Source of the DNA: Paenibacillus sp.
Lineage (GTDB): Bacteria > Bacillota > Bacilli > Paenibacillales > YIM-B00363
NCBI RefSeq assembly: GCF_035645195.1
Contig: NZ_DASQNA010000014.1
Span: 62,001 to 126,000, forward strand
DNA: 64,000 nt
Reading direction: 5' to 3'
Under the pieces are notes generated by a model that searched no databases, had not been told where the DNA came from, and was given only the letters and a program-made list of their open reading frames with translations. Shown in pieces: positions 51,720 through 60,529 of the stretch (positions are counted from its first letter, which is position 1; each line of letters begins with the position of its first letter). Both the position numbers and the translations under genes were made by a program.

Positions 51720-51740
51720 GGCCGTTCGGATCGAACGGCC
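51720..51740 (-). terminator. Hairpin after mqnE
   Basis: ggccgttcg (51720-51728) pairs with cgaacggcc (51732-51740). There is no T run, so termination is uncertain. Confidence 0.35.
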
Positions 51741-51762
51741 GCCGAGAGCGAGGGCTTATTTA

Positions 51763-52866
51763 TTATTCGTAGACTTTAATTTCGTTGTAGAACGTATCGC
51801 GTTCCACGGCGGTGCGGCCGGCGCCTTTGATCAGCCAAACCAGCTCGTCCCGCGTCAGGCCTTCCTCGGTCGTCGCGCCAGCGGCGTGACTGATGCGTTC
51901 CTTCACGAGCGTGCCGTGCACGTCGGATGCGCCGAACGTCAAAGCCATCTGCGTCAATTGCGTACCGATATTAATGAAGTATGCCTTAATATGAGGGAAA
52001 TTATCGAGCATAAGTCTGGATATGGCGATCATGCGCATATCCTCGAACGCCGACGTCCGCCGCTTGAGACCGGCCGTTTTCGACTTCGGCTGAACCGCGA
52101 GCGGGATGAACACCATGAAGCCGTTCGTCTCGTCCTGCAGCTCGCGCAAATACGCCATATGCTGGAGCCGCTCTTCGATCGTTTCGATGGAGCCGTACAG
52201 CATCGTGGCGTGCGTCTTCATGCCGAGGCGATGCGCCGTCCGGTGCACGTCGAGCCACTGATCGGAGGTGGCTTTGTCGACGGCCATCTTTTGGCGGTAC
52301 CGCTCGGACAAGATTTCCGCGCCGCCGCCCGTCAGCGTGCCGAGGCCGGCGTCCTTCAGCGTCGACAGCACTTCCGTAAAGCTGAGTCCGCTCAGCCGGG
52401 AGAAAAACTCGATTTCCGCGCCGGTGTACGCTTTAATGGTGACGTCGGGGAAGCGCTGCTTCAGCGCGCGAATCGAATCCACATAATATTGGAACGGAAC
52501 GGTAGCGTTATGGCCGCCGGTAATGTGGAATTCGCGCACGCCCGGGTGGTAGTGCTGCTCGGCGAACGCGATCACTTCTTCCGGCGAGTATGTGAATGCG
52601 CCGTCTTGGCCGGGATCTCGCCGATAGTTGCAGAACGCGCAGTGCGCCTCGCAAACGTTCGTAAAGTATAACGTCATGTTTTCGATGAAGTACACCTTGT
52701 TGCCGTTCTTGCGTTGATTGACTTGATTCGCCAATTGACCTAAGGTTAATAGATCGTTCGTTTCGTATAAGTACAGGCCGTCTTCAATCGAAAGGCGTAC
52801 GCCGTTGTTCACTTTGTCGGCGATTTCGGCCATTCTCTTGTCCGTGCCCGTCAAGAGAGCGCTCAT
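51763..52866 (-). CDS. mqnE: Aminofutalosine synthase (futalosine menaquinone pathway)
   Basis: This 367-residue radical-SAM enzyme joins 3-enolpyruvyl-benzoate to SAM, making aminofutalosine. The cluster motif is Cys72, Cys76, Cys79 (CEAHCAFC), with ITGGHNATVPFQYY and GGGAEIL as family blocks. It shows that this organism makes menaquinone by the futalosine route rather than by MenF-MenD. The ATG at 52866 has GGAGG upstream. mqnA, mqnC and mqnD are not in the window. Confidence 0.93.
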   Translation of the reverse strand: MSALLTGTDKRMAEIADKVNNGVRLSIEDGLYLYETNDLLTLGQLANQVNQRKNGNKVYFIENMTLYFTNVCEAHCAFCNYRRDPGQDGAFTYSPEEVIAFAEQHYHPGVREFHITGGHNATVPFQYYVDSIRALKQRFPDVTIKAYTGAEIEFFSRLSGLSFTEVLSTLKDAGLGTLTGGGAEILSERYRQKMAVDKATSDQWLDVHRTAHRLGMKTHATMLYGSIETIEERLQHMAYLRELQDETNGFMVFIPLAVQPKSKTAGLKRRTSAFEDMRMIAISRLMLDNFPHIKAYFINIGTQLTQMALTFGASDVHGTLVKERISHAAGATTEEGLTRDELVWLIKGAGRTAVERDTFYNEIKVYE

Positions 52867-53049
52867 GGTTCCTTCCTCCTTTGTCCGGTGCATCTAGCAA
52901 AGACTCAGTCTATTATAAACCTGTTGCTAGAGGCGGGCAATATCGAGAACCCGGAAACGGCATGAAGCTGTGACAAATTTCACAAATTTGCCGCGCCTTG
53001 AGCGCTGGAACCGGGAGATGTATACTATAGTTCAAGGAGGTGCATTCCA

Positions 53050-53403
53050 ATGATCGACATTTCCGACCTGGCGTCGCAGAAAATCAAAGAACTGATGGCC
53101 GCGGACGGCGTCGCCGACGCTTACCTTAGGCTCGGCGTCAAAACCGGGGGCTGCAGCGGCTTCACCTACGGCATGGGGATCGACACCGACGCGACCGATG
53201 CCGACGATACGATCGACGTGAAGGGGCTCAAGGTCGTCATGGAGAAGGACAGCGTCAAATATCTGCGCGGCCTGCAGATCGACTACAAAGAGTCGGCTAT
53301 GGGCGGCGGGTTTACGATTCATAATCCGAACGCGATCGCGACGTGCGGTTGCGGCTCGAGCTTCCGCACGAAGGAAGAAGCCGGCGTGCCGGGCGAGTGT
53401 TAA
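53050..53403 (+). CDS. yutM: A-type Fe-S carrier (IscA/ErpA, HesB family)
   Basis: This 117-residue protein carries the three conserved cysteines of the A-type fold: Cys35 (TGGCSGFTYG), and Cys99 and Cys101 (TCGCGSSF); a fourth Cys is the last residue. It transfers Fe-S clusters to targets, perhaps LipA or MqnE nearby. AAGGAGGTG precedes the ATG. The B. subtilis counterpart lies in the same yut cluster. Confidence 0.93.
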   Translation: MIDISDLASQKIKELMAADGVADAYLRLGVKTGGCSGFTYGMGIDTDATDADDTIDVKGLKVVMEKDSVKYLRGLQIDYKESAMGGGFTIHNPNAIATCGCGSSFRTKEEAGVPGEC

Positions 53404-53508
53404 TCGGATGCTCCGCGGTACAATTACGTCAGTGACTCCGTTGACATCACCGAATTGATTCGTTGATGCAGCCGGCAGCCGCATACCGGAGATCGTCGGA
53501 GGTTTACG

Positions 53509-53541
53509 GATTGCACGTGAAAAGCGTGCAATCTCATTTTC
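53509..53541 (+). terminator. Terminator after the Fe-S carrier gene
   Basis: gattgcacg (53509-53517) pairs with cgtgcaatc (53525-53533), followed by tcatttt. Confidence 0.7.
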
Positions 53542-53564
53542 GGCGATTTCGGATTGTTAACAAC

Positions 53565-53611
53565 GACCTCCATGACGGGCTTGAACAGAACGTTTACCCG
53601 TGATGGAGGTC
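53565..53611. terminator. Long imperfect hairpin before the excalibur gene end
   Basis: gacctccatgacggg (53565-53579) pairs with cccgtgatggaggtc (53597-53611) with one mismatch, followed by tatttta on the plus strand. Confidence 0.6.
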
Positions 53612-53615
53612 TATT

Positions 53616-53882
53616 TTACTTCTCGCAAGCGATCCCGTCCTTATCCCGGTCGCTCTTCTTGTTCGCCTCGTACAAATCCTTCGAGACGTACGGCTTATGC
53701 TTCGTCTTGCCGCCCTTGTTCTTGACGACCGCTGACATGGCTACGCCGCCCGGATAGTCCTTGTTCAGTTCGGTGCAATTCTTGTACGTTTTTGCCTTCT
53801 CTGCGGCGCTCGCCGAATGAGTGTAGCCGAATACGAGCGAAACCCCAAACAGAAATAAAATTGCCTTCGTTGCGTTCTTCAT
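53616..53882 (-). CDS. Secreted excalibur-domain protein
   Basis: This 88-residue exported protein has a signal peptide (residues 1-27, ending SASA). The short mature part is an excalibur calcium-binding domain, with YKNCTELNKDYPGGV and the C-terminal DRDKDGIACEK. Such proteins are cell-surface or extracellular; the role is unknown. It is the only gene between two hairpins and the GGDEF gene. AAAGGGATGGGGTCG precedes the ATG. Confidence 0.85.
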   Translation of the reverse strand: MKNATKAILFLFGVSLVFGYTHSASAAEKAKTYKNCTELNKDYPGGVAMSAVVKNKGGKTKHKPYVSKDLYEANKKSDRDKDGIACEK

Positions 53883-54131
53883 TCGACCCCATCCCTTTCC
53901 ATTTCATCTCGATGGTCTAACGAAAAAGAATCACTTACATTATACCTAAAGTTCCAGCGTTTGGAAGAGAGGCCCAGAACAATGTATCGAACTCAGGTTT
54001 CTTCTCTTCAGAATTTTTATAAAAATCAGTCCACATGGCCTCGAATCGAAAGGGATTTGTAAAATGTTGTCGAAATTTTTTGTATATAATTCATAACAAT
54101 CTGCAGCGTCGAACGAAAGCGAGGGGATCGC

Positions 54132-55676
54132 ATGGTCCAGAGCATTATTACGAATGTTTCGGTCGTCGTATCCTTCCTGTTTTTGCTCGACGTTTTGTTT
54201 CGGAAAGAACGGTTTCTCACCTCGGGAGGCGTCCGGAGGCGGGCGTCGCTCGGCCTAGGGTACGGACTGCTCGGCTGCATGTTGATCGTGTTCTCCATCG
54301 CGGTCAAAGGGGACGTCATCATCGATTTGCGCCATATCGCGTTCGTCTTGTCGGCGTTCTACGGCGGCTGGCTCTCCAGCCTCATCACCGCTGCGGTGGT
54401 GGCTTGCTTTCGCGTCGCCTTTTACGGCTTCACGGATGTCGCTTGGACGGCGGCCGGGTTTATCGTGCTGACCGGCATCGTGTGCGGCTGGATCGCGAAA
54501 CGAAAGCTCCCCCCCATATGGAAGTTCCATACGCTGAACGCCGCGGCGACGGTACTCGGCATGGCGTTGTTCCGCTTCGTGCTGCCGAACAACAACGTTC
54601 TATTCGGGAAACTGATGCTGTACGGATGGGCGGCTTCGCTGCTCGCGGCGGTCGCGGTGTACGCTTTGATGCGATTTATGGACCGGGCGAGCGTCAACGA
54701 GCGGCTCCTTCGGGAGAGCGAGCGGGAGCTGCGCCGAACCGCGCATATGCTGCGGGCGCTGCTGAACGACATGCCGAGCGGGCTGCTGGCCGAAGATCGG
54801 GACCGCCGAATCACCTATGCGAACCGGCAATATTTGCGGCTGTTCGGCGAACCGGCGACGCTCGAATTGACCGGGCAGCTTCGAGACGACGTCTTGGCCC
54901 GTCATCGGCAGCAGTTTCGGGAGCCGGAGCTGTTCGCGGCCGCCGTGGAGGAGCTTTCCTCCGGCCGCGGGGCGGCGATCGAGCCTTACTTCGAGCTGAA
55001 GGACGGCCGCGTGCTGCAGTTCAATTACGCGCCGCTGGCAGACGACGGGGAGCACGGCGGCCATCTATGGAAGTTTCATGACGTGACGGACTTCAAAGCG
55101 AGCGAGAAGAAGCTTCAGGAAGCTAATACGGTGCTGAAACGGCTGTCGGGGATCGACGGCTTGACGGGCATCGCCAACCGGCGAAGCCTCGACGAGCATT
55201 GCGAGTTCGAGTGGGACGCGTGCGCGCGGAGCGGGAAGCCGCTCGCCGCGCTGCTGATCGACGTGGACGACTTCAAGGCGTACAACGATCATTACGGCCA
55301 CCTGGAAGGGGATGCATGCCTGCGGCGCATCGCGGAGGCGCTGGAGTCGAGCGTCAAGAAGCCGGACGATTTCGTGGCGCGGTACGGAGGCGAGGAGTTC
55401 GCGGCGCTGCTCCCCGATACGACGCTGGACGGAGCGGTCAGCGTCGCCGAGCGGATGCGGCTCGCCGTCTCGGAGCTAAATATCGAACACGTCCATTCGC
55501 GCTCCGGACCGCGGGTCACGGTCAGCGTCGGCGTCAGCGCGCTCGTCCCGAAGGCGGGCGGCTCGTTCCTGGAGCTGTTCATCAAAGCGGACAAGGCGCT
55601 GTACGCGGCTAAGGCGCAGGGCCGCAACCGAACGGTCGCGTTCGATACCGAAGGGAATGCATACGTGTGGGAATGA
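54132..55676 (+). CDS. Membrane diguanylate cyclase with 5TM-LYT, PAS and GGDEF domains
   Basis: This 514-residue sensor has five to six membrane helices (residues 1-180, 5TMR-LYT type), a PAS domain (about 205-325, LLNDMPSGLLAEDRDRRITYAN) and a C-terminal GGDEF domain (about 345-505). The active site RYGGEEFAALLP is intact, as is DVDDFKAYNDHYGHLEGDACL; an RxxD inhibitory site is not obvious. It should make cyclic di-GMP in response to a membrane or PAS signal. GAGGGG precedes the ATG, and a TATAAT lies at 54085-54090. Confidence 0.92.
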   Translation: MVQSIITNVSVVVSFLFLLDVLFRKERFLTSGGVRRRASLGLGYGLLGCMLIVFSIAVKGDVIIDLRHIAFVLSAFYGGWLSSLITAAVVACFRVAFYGFTDVAWTAAGFIVLTGIVCGWIAKRKLPPIWKFHTLNAAATVLGMALFRFVLPNNNVLFGKLMLYGWAASLLAAVAVYALMRFMDRASVNERLLRESERELRRTAHMLRALLNDMPSGLLAEDRDRRITYANRQYLRLFGEPATLELTGQLRDDVLARHRQQFREPELFAAAVEELSSGRGAAIEPYFELKDGRVLQFNYAPLADDGEHGGHLWKFHDVTDFKASEKKLQEANTVLKRLSGIDGLTGIANRRSLDEHCEFEWDACARSGKPLAALLIDVDDFKAYNDHYGHLEGDACLRRIAEALESSVKKPDDFVARYGGEEFAALLPDTTLDGAVSVAERMRLAVSELNIEHVHSRSGPRVTVSVGVSALVPKAGGSFLELFIKADKALYAAKAQGRNRTVAFDTEGNAYVWE

Positions 55677-55678
55677 AG

Positions 55679-55712
55679 AAGGCGCCGGAGCTGCTCCGGC
55701 GCCTTTCCGATG
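55679..55712. terminator. Terminator after the GGDEF gene
   Basis: aaggcgccggag (55679-55690) pairs perfectly with ctccggcgcctt (55694-55705) around ctg. Confidence 0.82.
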
Positions 55713-55725
55713 TTCGCGGGGGTGA

Positions 55726-55941
55726 TCAGCGGCAGATGCGGGTGACGACGACCAGCAGAACGAACAGCACCAGCACCGCTTCTATAGGAAGCCCCGCCGC
55801 GTACGGCTTCGCCGCAAGAACGGCCGACGGCGCCGGATACGGCATCGGGTTCGCCGCCGGCGCCGGATTGCCGGCGATGACCGCCTGTTCATTCGCCTCC
55901 GCCGCGTACGGCACATTCGGTTTTACGTAATATTCCGCCAA
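55726..55941 (-). CDS. Small YjcZ-like sporulation-type membrane protein
   Basis: This 71-residue protein starts MAEYYVKPNVPYAAEANE and ends in IEAVLVLFVLLVVVTRICR, one membrane helix with the Phe-x-Leu-Leu-x-Val pattern of YjcZ-type sporulation peptides. The central part is Pro/Ala-rich. The TTG at 55941 has GGAGGG eight bases upstream; the longer frame starts have none. Family membership is tentative. Confidence 0.55.
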   Translation of the reverse strand: MAEYYVKPNVPYAAEANEQAVIAGNPAPAANPMPYPAPSAVLAAKPYAAGLPIEAVLVLFVLLVVVTRICR

Positions 55942-56072
55942 TGAAAAGTCCCTCCCTGGAATCGTGTCGATCGAGACCATTGTATGAGAAGTCGGGCGGA
56001 ACGCCCTGTGCGGACACCCAGGGCCCAATCTCCGAATTTGCGGCGGAGTGATTAAATTTATTTATCGGAAAA

Positions 56073-56184
56073 CTATCCACATATCCACCGTTTCGGTTGC
56101 CCACATCATAAACGACCGACCCCCCTGCAATTCCGGGGATAATCACAAATTGTACACAGGCAATCCACAAAATTCTGTGGATAA
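56073..56184 (+). promoter_or_regulatory. Cluster of DnaA boxes upstream of sda
   Basis: TGTGGATAA at 56176-56184 is a perfect DnaA box (reverse of TTATCCACA). CTATCCACA (56073-56081) has one mismatch, while ATATCCACC (56081-56089), TTGTACACA (56150-56158) and CAATCCACA (56161-56169) have two each. In B. subtilis, DnaA activates sda so that sporulation is delayed while replication is active or damaged. The perfect box lies just upstream of the sda -35. Confidence 0.75.
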
Positions 56185-56192
56185 CGGAACGC

Positions 56193-56221
56193 TTGTTCGC
56201 AATCGAGGGGTCTGGTAGCAT
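56193..56221 (+). promoter_or_regulatory. Promoter of sda
   Basis: TTGTTC (56193-56198), a 17-bp spacer with TGG extension, and TAGCAT (56216-56221). Confidence 0.6.
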
Positions 56222-56282
56222 AAAAGAAACCCCGAAGGGTTGGCATAATTTATGGAAGCATGGCATAAGGAGGGACTCGAAG

Positions 56283-56420
56283 GTGAAAGAACTGAGCAAC
56301 GAGAGTTTGATCGAGACGTATTTAAAAGCGATCGATCTGCAGCTCGAGAGCGACTTCATTAAGCTGCTGGAACAAGAAATCGAACGCAGAAATTTAGACA
56401 TCAACGTTTCTTTCCACTAA
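56283..56420 (+). CDS. sda: Sporulation checkpoint histidine kinase inhibitor Sda
   Basis: The 45-residue product reads VKELSNESLIETYLKAIDLQ, then ESDFIKLLEQEIERR. It matches Sda: the LSDELLIESY-like helix, an EL-L-DFI link and the second helix EEIKRR. Sda binds the sporulation kinase KinA and blocks its autophosphorylation when DNA replication is perturbed. The GTG at 56283 follows AAGGAGG at nine bases. It has DnaA boxes upstream, as in B. subtilis. Confidence 0.93.
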   Translation: MKELSNESLIETYLKAIDLQLESDFIKLLEQEIERRNLDINVSFH

Positions 56421-56428
56421 AGCCCATC

Positions 56429-56689
56429 TCATAGCCGTTCGATTTCCTGAATCCAAGCGACGAACGTTTCGCGGCATGCGGCACAGTACGCCGTATGCGG
56501 ACAGACGCGGTCGTCCACGTCAGGGTAACCGTTCGACATCCGAATGTCGTCGATCGGCCGATACGGGGAGTAGGGGCCGTAGTAATCTCCTAATCGGCCG
56601 GCGTCCTCCGCCTGCGCGGAGCAGCGAGGACAAGCGGCTTCCATCGGCGCGAGGCCGTTGCACACCGGGCAAATCGAGCGGATCAACAA
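56429..56689 (-). CDS. Small cysteine-rich protein (zinc-ribbon-like)
   Basis: This 86-residue protein carries two CxxC pairs at the N-terminus (CPVCNG, CPRC) and more cysteines near the C-terminus (VCPHTAYCAAC), with a Tyr/Pro-rich middle (YYGPYSPYRPIDDIRMS). It is probably a zinc-binding protein; no family was recognised. The TTG at 56689 is chosen because AAAGGAGG lies nine bases upstream; the ATG at 56698 would leave no space. Confidence 0.6.
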   Translation of the reverse strand: MLIRSICPVCNGLAPMEAACPRCSAQAEDAGRLGDYYGPYSPYRPIDDIRMSNGYPDVDDRVCPHTAYCAACRETFVAWIQEIERL

Positions 56690-56745
56690 ACAAGGCATCC
56701 TCCTTTGCCGTTAGGCTACAGGTAGGATGCCTCTTTTTTCGCGAC

Positions 56746-57747
56746 TTATAACTTCATGTTGCTGCTGTGGCCCGGCGACAGCTTCGCGTTCGGGTCGATG
56801 TACACTTTGGCGTTGTTGATGGCCGTAGGCGCTTCGCCGAACCCGACGGCGATCAGCTTCAGCTTGCCCGGGTACGTCGTGATGTCGCCCGCGGCGAAAA
56901 TGCCCGGGATCGACGTCATCATGCGGGTGTCGACGACGATGGAGCCGTCCTCGATGTCGAAGCCCCATTCCGCGATCGGCCCGAGGGACGAAACGAAGCC
57001 GAAGTTAACGATGACGTCGTCGACGGCGAGCTCCGTCTCTTCGCCGGACTTCACGTCCTTCAGCGTGACGCGCTCGATGGACTCGGCGCCGTGCAGCTTC
57101 GCGATCTCTTTCGGCGTAACGACGTTCACCTTCGATTTCATCAACAGCTCGACGCTGTGCTCGTGCGCGCGGAACTTGTCGCGGCGGTGAATGAGCGTCA
57201 CCTCTTTCGCGATCGGTTCGAGCATGAGCGACCAGTCGACGGCCGAATCGCCGCCGCCGCTGATCAGCACGTTGCGGCCGCGGAATCGCTCCAGGTTGCT
57301 GACGAAGTAGTGCAGATTTTTGCCTTCGAACGCAGCCGCCTCGGGAAGATCGAGCTTGCGCGGCTCGAACGCGCCCACGCCGGCCGTAATGACGATCGCT
57401 TTCGCTTCGTGCGTCGCCTTCGTCGTTTCGATGACGAAATGCCGTTCGTCCTTTTTAATGACCTTCAGCACTTTCTCTTCAAGGCAGCGCTCGATCGGGA
57501 AGTGACTCATTTGCTGCAGCAGGTTGTCGACGAGCTCCTGCGCGCGCACTTTCGGGAATCCCGCCACGTCATATATATACTTTTCCGGATACAGCGCGGC
57601 CAATTGCCCGCCCAGCTGAGGCATGCTCTCGATGATCTTGCAGCTCGCTTGCCGCATACCGGCGTAGAATGCGGCGAACAGTCCGGCCGGACCGCCCCCG
57701 ATGACTGCGATGTCGACGATGCCGTTCGGATTTGTCGTGCTCGTCAA
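56746..57747 (-). CDS. yumC: Ferredoxin/flavodoxin-NADP reductase of the YumC type
   Basis: This 333-residue flavoprotein resembles thioredoxin reductase in fold but lacks the CxxC. FAD motif [16 protein letters not shown], central [17 protein letters not shown] for NADP and [12 protein letters not shown], and C-terminal [22 protein letters not shown] are all present. It passes electrons from NADPH to ferredoxin or flavodoxin. The TTG at 57747 has GGAGGTG upstream. yumB lies divergently next to it, as in B. subtilis. Confidence 0.94.
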   Translation of the reverse strand: MTSTTNPNGIVDIAVIGGGPAGLFAAFYAGMRQASCKIIESMPQLGGQLAALYPEKYIYDVAGFPKVRAQELVDNLLQQMSHFPIERCLEEKVLKVIKKDERHFVIETTKATHEAKAIVITAGVGAFEPRKLDLPEAAAFEGKNLHYFVSNLERFRGRNVLISGGGDSAVDWSLMLEPIAKEVTLIHRRDKFRAHEHSVELLMKSKVNVVTPKEIAKLHGAESIERVTLKDVKSGEETELAVDDVIVNFGFVSSLGPIAEWGFDIEDGSIVVDTRMMTSIPGIFAAGDITTYPGKLKLIAVGFGEAPTAINNAKVYIDPNAKLSPGHSSNMKL

Positions 57748-58036
57748 GACGGTTGCACCTCCATAAAAAAATTAACTGTGAAAACAAACAATCCGTTTTC
57801 ATTATACATGATGTTCTACGGAATGAAACCCTGTTCCGGTTTTGCGAACGTAAAATTTTCTTGTCGGTCGAATCCCGTTTCGCCGTACAATGACAACATT
57901 TTAGGACTTGAACTTTATTGCATATTGTGGCAAGATATTGACAGTTTAATGTAATTTGCAAGCTGGCAAAAGGTTGGAAGTTTCGGATCAAGAAATTGTG
58001 GACAGTCTATCAAGTAAACTTTCTTTTTGCGGAACT

Positions 58037-58054
58037 TTGTGTATTTTTTCACAA
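58037..58054 (+). promoter_or_regulatory. Rex-like operator upstream of yumB
   Basis: TTGTGTATTTTTTCACAA matches the Rex consensus TTGTGAAnnnnTTCACAA except at one base. It lies seven bases before the -35 of yumB. Rex represses respiratory and fermentation genes when NADH is low, and NDH-2 is a known target in Bacillales. Confidence 0.7.
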
Positions 58055-58060
58055 ACTAAT

Positions 58061-58089
58061 TTGTCACTTTTGCCAAAAAACCATATACA
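58061..58089 (+). promoter_or_regulatory. Promoter of yumB
   Basis: TTGTCA (58061-58066), a 17-bp spacer and TATACA (58084-58089). The ribosome-binding site GGGAG is at 58104-58108. Confidence 0.6.
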
Positions 58090-58115
58090 AAATCGGAAGG
58101 ATTGGGAGAACACGC

Positions 58116-59309
58116 ATGAGCAGAATACCTCGGATCGTGATCCTCGGCGCGGGCTACGGCGGGATCGTTACGGCGCTGCGGCTGCAGAAAGAGCTCAATT
58201 ACAACGAAGCGGACGTCACGCTTGTCAATAAACACGATTACCATTATATAACGACGCATTTGCATATGCCGGCCGCCGGAACCGACGACCCGCAGAACGC
58301 TCGCGTCAGCATCCTGAAGCTGATCGACGAGTTTAAGATCGACTTCGTGAAGTCGACCGTCGTTCAAATCCGCCCGAACGATCGCAAGGTCATCCTCGAG
58401 GACGGCACGCTGTCCTACGATTACCTTGTTATCGGCCTCGGCGGCGAGCCGGAAACGTTCGGCATCCCGGGCCTCAAAGAGAACGCCCATTTCATCCGCA
58501 GCATCAACAGCGTGCGCTTGATCCGCGAGCATATCGAGTATCAGTTCGCGAGGTTCAAGAAGGAGCCGCACCGGAAGGACTACCTGACGTTCGTCGTCGG
58601 CGGCGCAGGCTTTACGGGCATCGAGTTCATCGGCGAGCTGGCGGACCGCATCCCGAAGCTGTGCAAAGAGTTCGACGTCGACCCGAGCTTCGTGAAAATA
58701 TACAACGTCGAAGCCGCTCCGACGGCGCTGCCGGGCTTCGATCCGGAGCTTGTTCAGTACGCGATGGAAGTGCTGCAGAAGAAGGGCGTCACGTTCAAAA
58801 TCGGCGTCGCGCTTAAAGAATGCATGCCGGACAGCATCTTGCTCGCGAACGGGGAAGAAATCAAGACGCACACGGTCATCTGGACGGGCGGCGTCCGCGG
58901 CAACAAGCTGATCGAGGAAGCGGGCTTCGAAGCGATGCGCGGCCGCATCAAAGTCGACGAGCATCTGCGCATCCCGGGCTACGACGACATCTTCGTGGTG
59001 GGCGACTGCTCGATCGTCATGAACGAAGAAGGCCGTCCGTATCCGCCGACCGCGCAAATGGCGATTCAGCAGGCGGAGGTACTGGCGCATAACTTGGTCG
59101 CGTCGATCCGGGGCTCTTCGCTCAAGGCGTTCAAATACGAGAGCAAAGGCACGGTCGCGTCGCTCGGCAAAAACGAGGCGATCGGCGTCGCGTTCAACCG
59201 GAAGCTGAAAGGCGGCACCGCGGCGATGCTGAAGAAAATGATCGATATGCGCTACCTGTACATTATCGGGGGCATTCCGCTCGTCCTCCGCAAAGGATAT
59301 TTCCGGTAA
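58116..59309 (+). CDS. yumB: Type II NADH dehydrogenase (YumB)
   Basis: This 397-residue peripheral membrane flavoprotein oxidises NADH and reduces menaquinone without proton pumping. FAD motif VILGAGYGGIVTALRL at the N-terminus, NAD motif FVVGGAGFTGIEFIGEL, VIWTGGVRGN and VVGDCSIVMNEEGRPYPPTA, and the C-terminal membrane-binding part YLYIIGGIPLVLRKGYFR are seen. GGGAG lies seven bases before the ATG at 58116. A Rex-like site upstream suggests redox control. Confidence 0.94.
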   Translation: MSRIPRIVILGAGYGGIVTALRLQKELNYNEADVTLVNKHDYHYITTHLHMPAAGTDDPQNARVSILKLIDEFKIDFVKSTVVQIRPNDRKVILEDGTLSYDYLVIGLGGEPETFGIPGLKENAHFIRSINSVRLIREHIEYQFARFKKEPHRKDYLTFVVGGAGFTGIEFIGELADRIPKLCKEFDVDPSFVKIYNVEAAPTALPGFDPELVQYAMEVLQKKGVTFKIGVALKECMPDSILLANGEEIKTHTVIWTGGVRGNKLIEEAGFEAMRGRIKVDEHLRIPGYDDIFVVGDCSIVMNEEGRPYPPTAQMAIQQAEVLAHNLVASIRGSSLKAFKYESKGTVASLGKNEAIGVAFNRKLKGGTAAMLKKMIDMRYLYIIGGIPLVLRKGYFR

Positions 59310-59312
59310 GCC

Positions 59313-59576
59313 ATGCGGCACTGCAGCGTGCAGGTTCGGGGGTTGTTGACGCGGGACGAGCTGGATCGTTACAACGCGTTGATGGACGTCGGGCACTACC
59401 TCGAGTCGCAGCAGCGGTACGATTTGGCTCAGACGGTGCAGAAGGAAATCGACCGTCTCGTGCAGCCGGCGATCGAGCGCCTGAAAGAGAAAGGGCGCGA
59501 ACGCGATCGGCAGGATCAAGAATTTTTGCGGCAGATCGAACGTCTTCGCGCGGGCGAGGACGAAGACGACGAGTAA
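59313..59576 (+). CDS. Small charged protein of unknown function
   Basis: This 87-residue, strongly charged, helical protein (RYNALMDVGHYLESQQRYD, QKEIDRLVQPAIERLKEKGR) starts three bases after yumB and ends in an acidic tail. The start at 59313 has only a weak ribosome-binding site; a TTG at 59346 after GGGGG is an alternative. Coiled-coil-like, probably co-expressed with yumB. Confidence 0.6.
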   Translation: MRHCSVQVRGLLTRDELDRYNALMDVGHYLESQQRYDLAQTVQKEIDRLVQPAIERLKEKGRERDRQDQEFLRQIERLRAGEDEDDE

Positions 59577-59587
59577 GCCGGACAAAC

Positions 59588-59625
59588 GAACACCCTCGAC
59601 GGTCGAGCCGTCGAGGGTGTTTTTC
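59588..59625. terminator. Bidirectional terminator between the yumB unit and hemQ
   Basis: acaccctcgacgg (59590-59602) pairs with ccgtcgagggtgt (59608-59620), followed by TTTT. Confidence 0.88.
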
Positions 59626-59647
59626 GCGGTTTGCCGCGTCCGTACGT

Positions 59648-60391
59648 TTAACGGATCATGTTCAAAAACTTCTCCGTATCCGTCAAATTGCCGACGAAGA
59701 AATCGCCGAACTCTCCGAAGCGCGCCGACACTTCGTCGAAGCGCATTTCGTAAACAAGCTTCTTGAACTGGAGCGCATCGTCCGCGAACAGCGTAACGCC
59801 CCACTCCCAGTCGTCGAAGCCGACGGAGCCGGTGATGATCTGCTTCACCTTGCCGGCGTACGACCGGCCGATCAGGCCGTGGCTGCGCATCATCTCGCGG
59901 CGCTCGTCCATCGACAGCATGTACCAGTTGTCGCCGCCGGAGCGGCGCTTGTTCATCGGATAGAAGCAAATGTGCTTCGCCTTCGGCATCGACGGCTTCA
60001 GCCGCGCGGCGATCTCCGGGTTTTCCATCGGGTCGGTGCCCGGCTTCGCCATGTAGTTGCTGAGCTCGACGATCGAGACGTAGCTGTGCGCCGGGATCGT
60101 TACGTCGCCGAACGTCGTTTTGTTGAATCTCGTCTCAAGCTCGTTCAGCTCTTCCAGCGTCTCGCGCAAATGAACGAAGACAAAGTCCGCTTTCTGCCCG
60201 ACGATCGAGTAGAAGGCGAAGCTGCCGGTTTTGTTGTCGTCGGCCGCGGCGCAGTCCGCGACGTACGCGCGGAGGTCTTCCTCCGCCTGGCGCCGTTCCT
60301 GAGGCGTCAACGCCTTCCAGGCGGTCCAATCGATATGTCGAAAATCGTGGAGGGCGTACCAGCCTTCCAGCGTTTGTGCCGCTTCGCTCAT
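59648..60391 (-). CDS. hemQ: Coproheme decarboxylase HemQ
   Basis: This 247-residue enzyme of the chlorite-dismutase fold decarboxylates coproheme III to heme B in the Gram-positive pathway. [15 protein letters not shown] opens the first ferredoxin-like half, and [20 protein letters not shown] with [12 protein letters not shown] is the conserved heme-binding half. The ATG at 60391 gives the usual start [11 protein letters not shown]; a GTG four codons earlier is possible but too close to AGGAG. It provides the heme used by CtaB and CtaA. Confidence 0.95.
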   Translation of the reverse strand: MSEAAQTLEGWYALHDFRHIDWTAWKALTPQERRQAEEDLRAYVADCAAADDNKTGSFAFYSIVGQKADFVFVHLRETLEELNELETRFNKTTFGDVTIPAHSYVSIVELSNYMAKPGTDPMENPEIAARLKPSMPKAKHICFYPMNKRRSGGDNWYMLSMDERREMMRSHGLIGRSYAGKVKQIITGSVGFDDWEWGVTLFADDALQFKKLVYEMRFDEVSARFGEFGDFFVGNLTDTEKFLNMIR

Positions 60392-60529
60392 CGGTTTCGT
60401 CACACTCCTATAGGGTTTGTCCTTATTTTACCGGAACGCCGCCTGCGGGGCAAACGAGGCCCGGTTTGACGAGCGTTCGGCGCGAATGTACACTTAGGAC
60501 GATAAGAATCGCGGGAGGGTTTACGTTTC

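Larger units (their letters stand above)
55942..56282 (+). other. Regulatory region upstream of sda with DnaA boxes
   Basis: No gene is seen in this stretch, which is AT-rich for this genome. It holds the DnaA-box cluster, the sda promoter and the ribosome-binding site AAGGAGG (56267-56273). Confidence 0.7.
57748..58115 (+). other. Intergenic region between yumC and yumB
   Basis: This stretch has no gene and is AT-rich. It holds the yumC promoter region (a TATAAT on the minus strand at 57806-57801), a Rex-like operator and the yumB promoter. Confidence 0.6.

Noticed and set aside
53403-53615. Small gene between the Fe-S carrier and excalibur genes
   Set aside because: No ORF with a ribosome-binding site; the region holds two hairpins.
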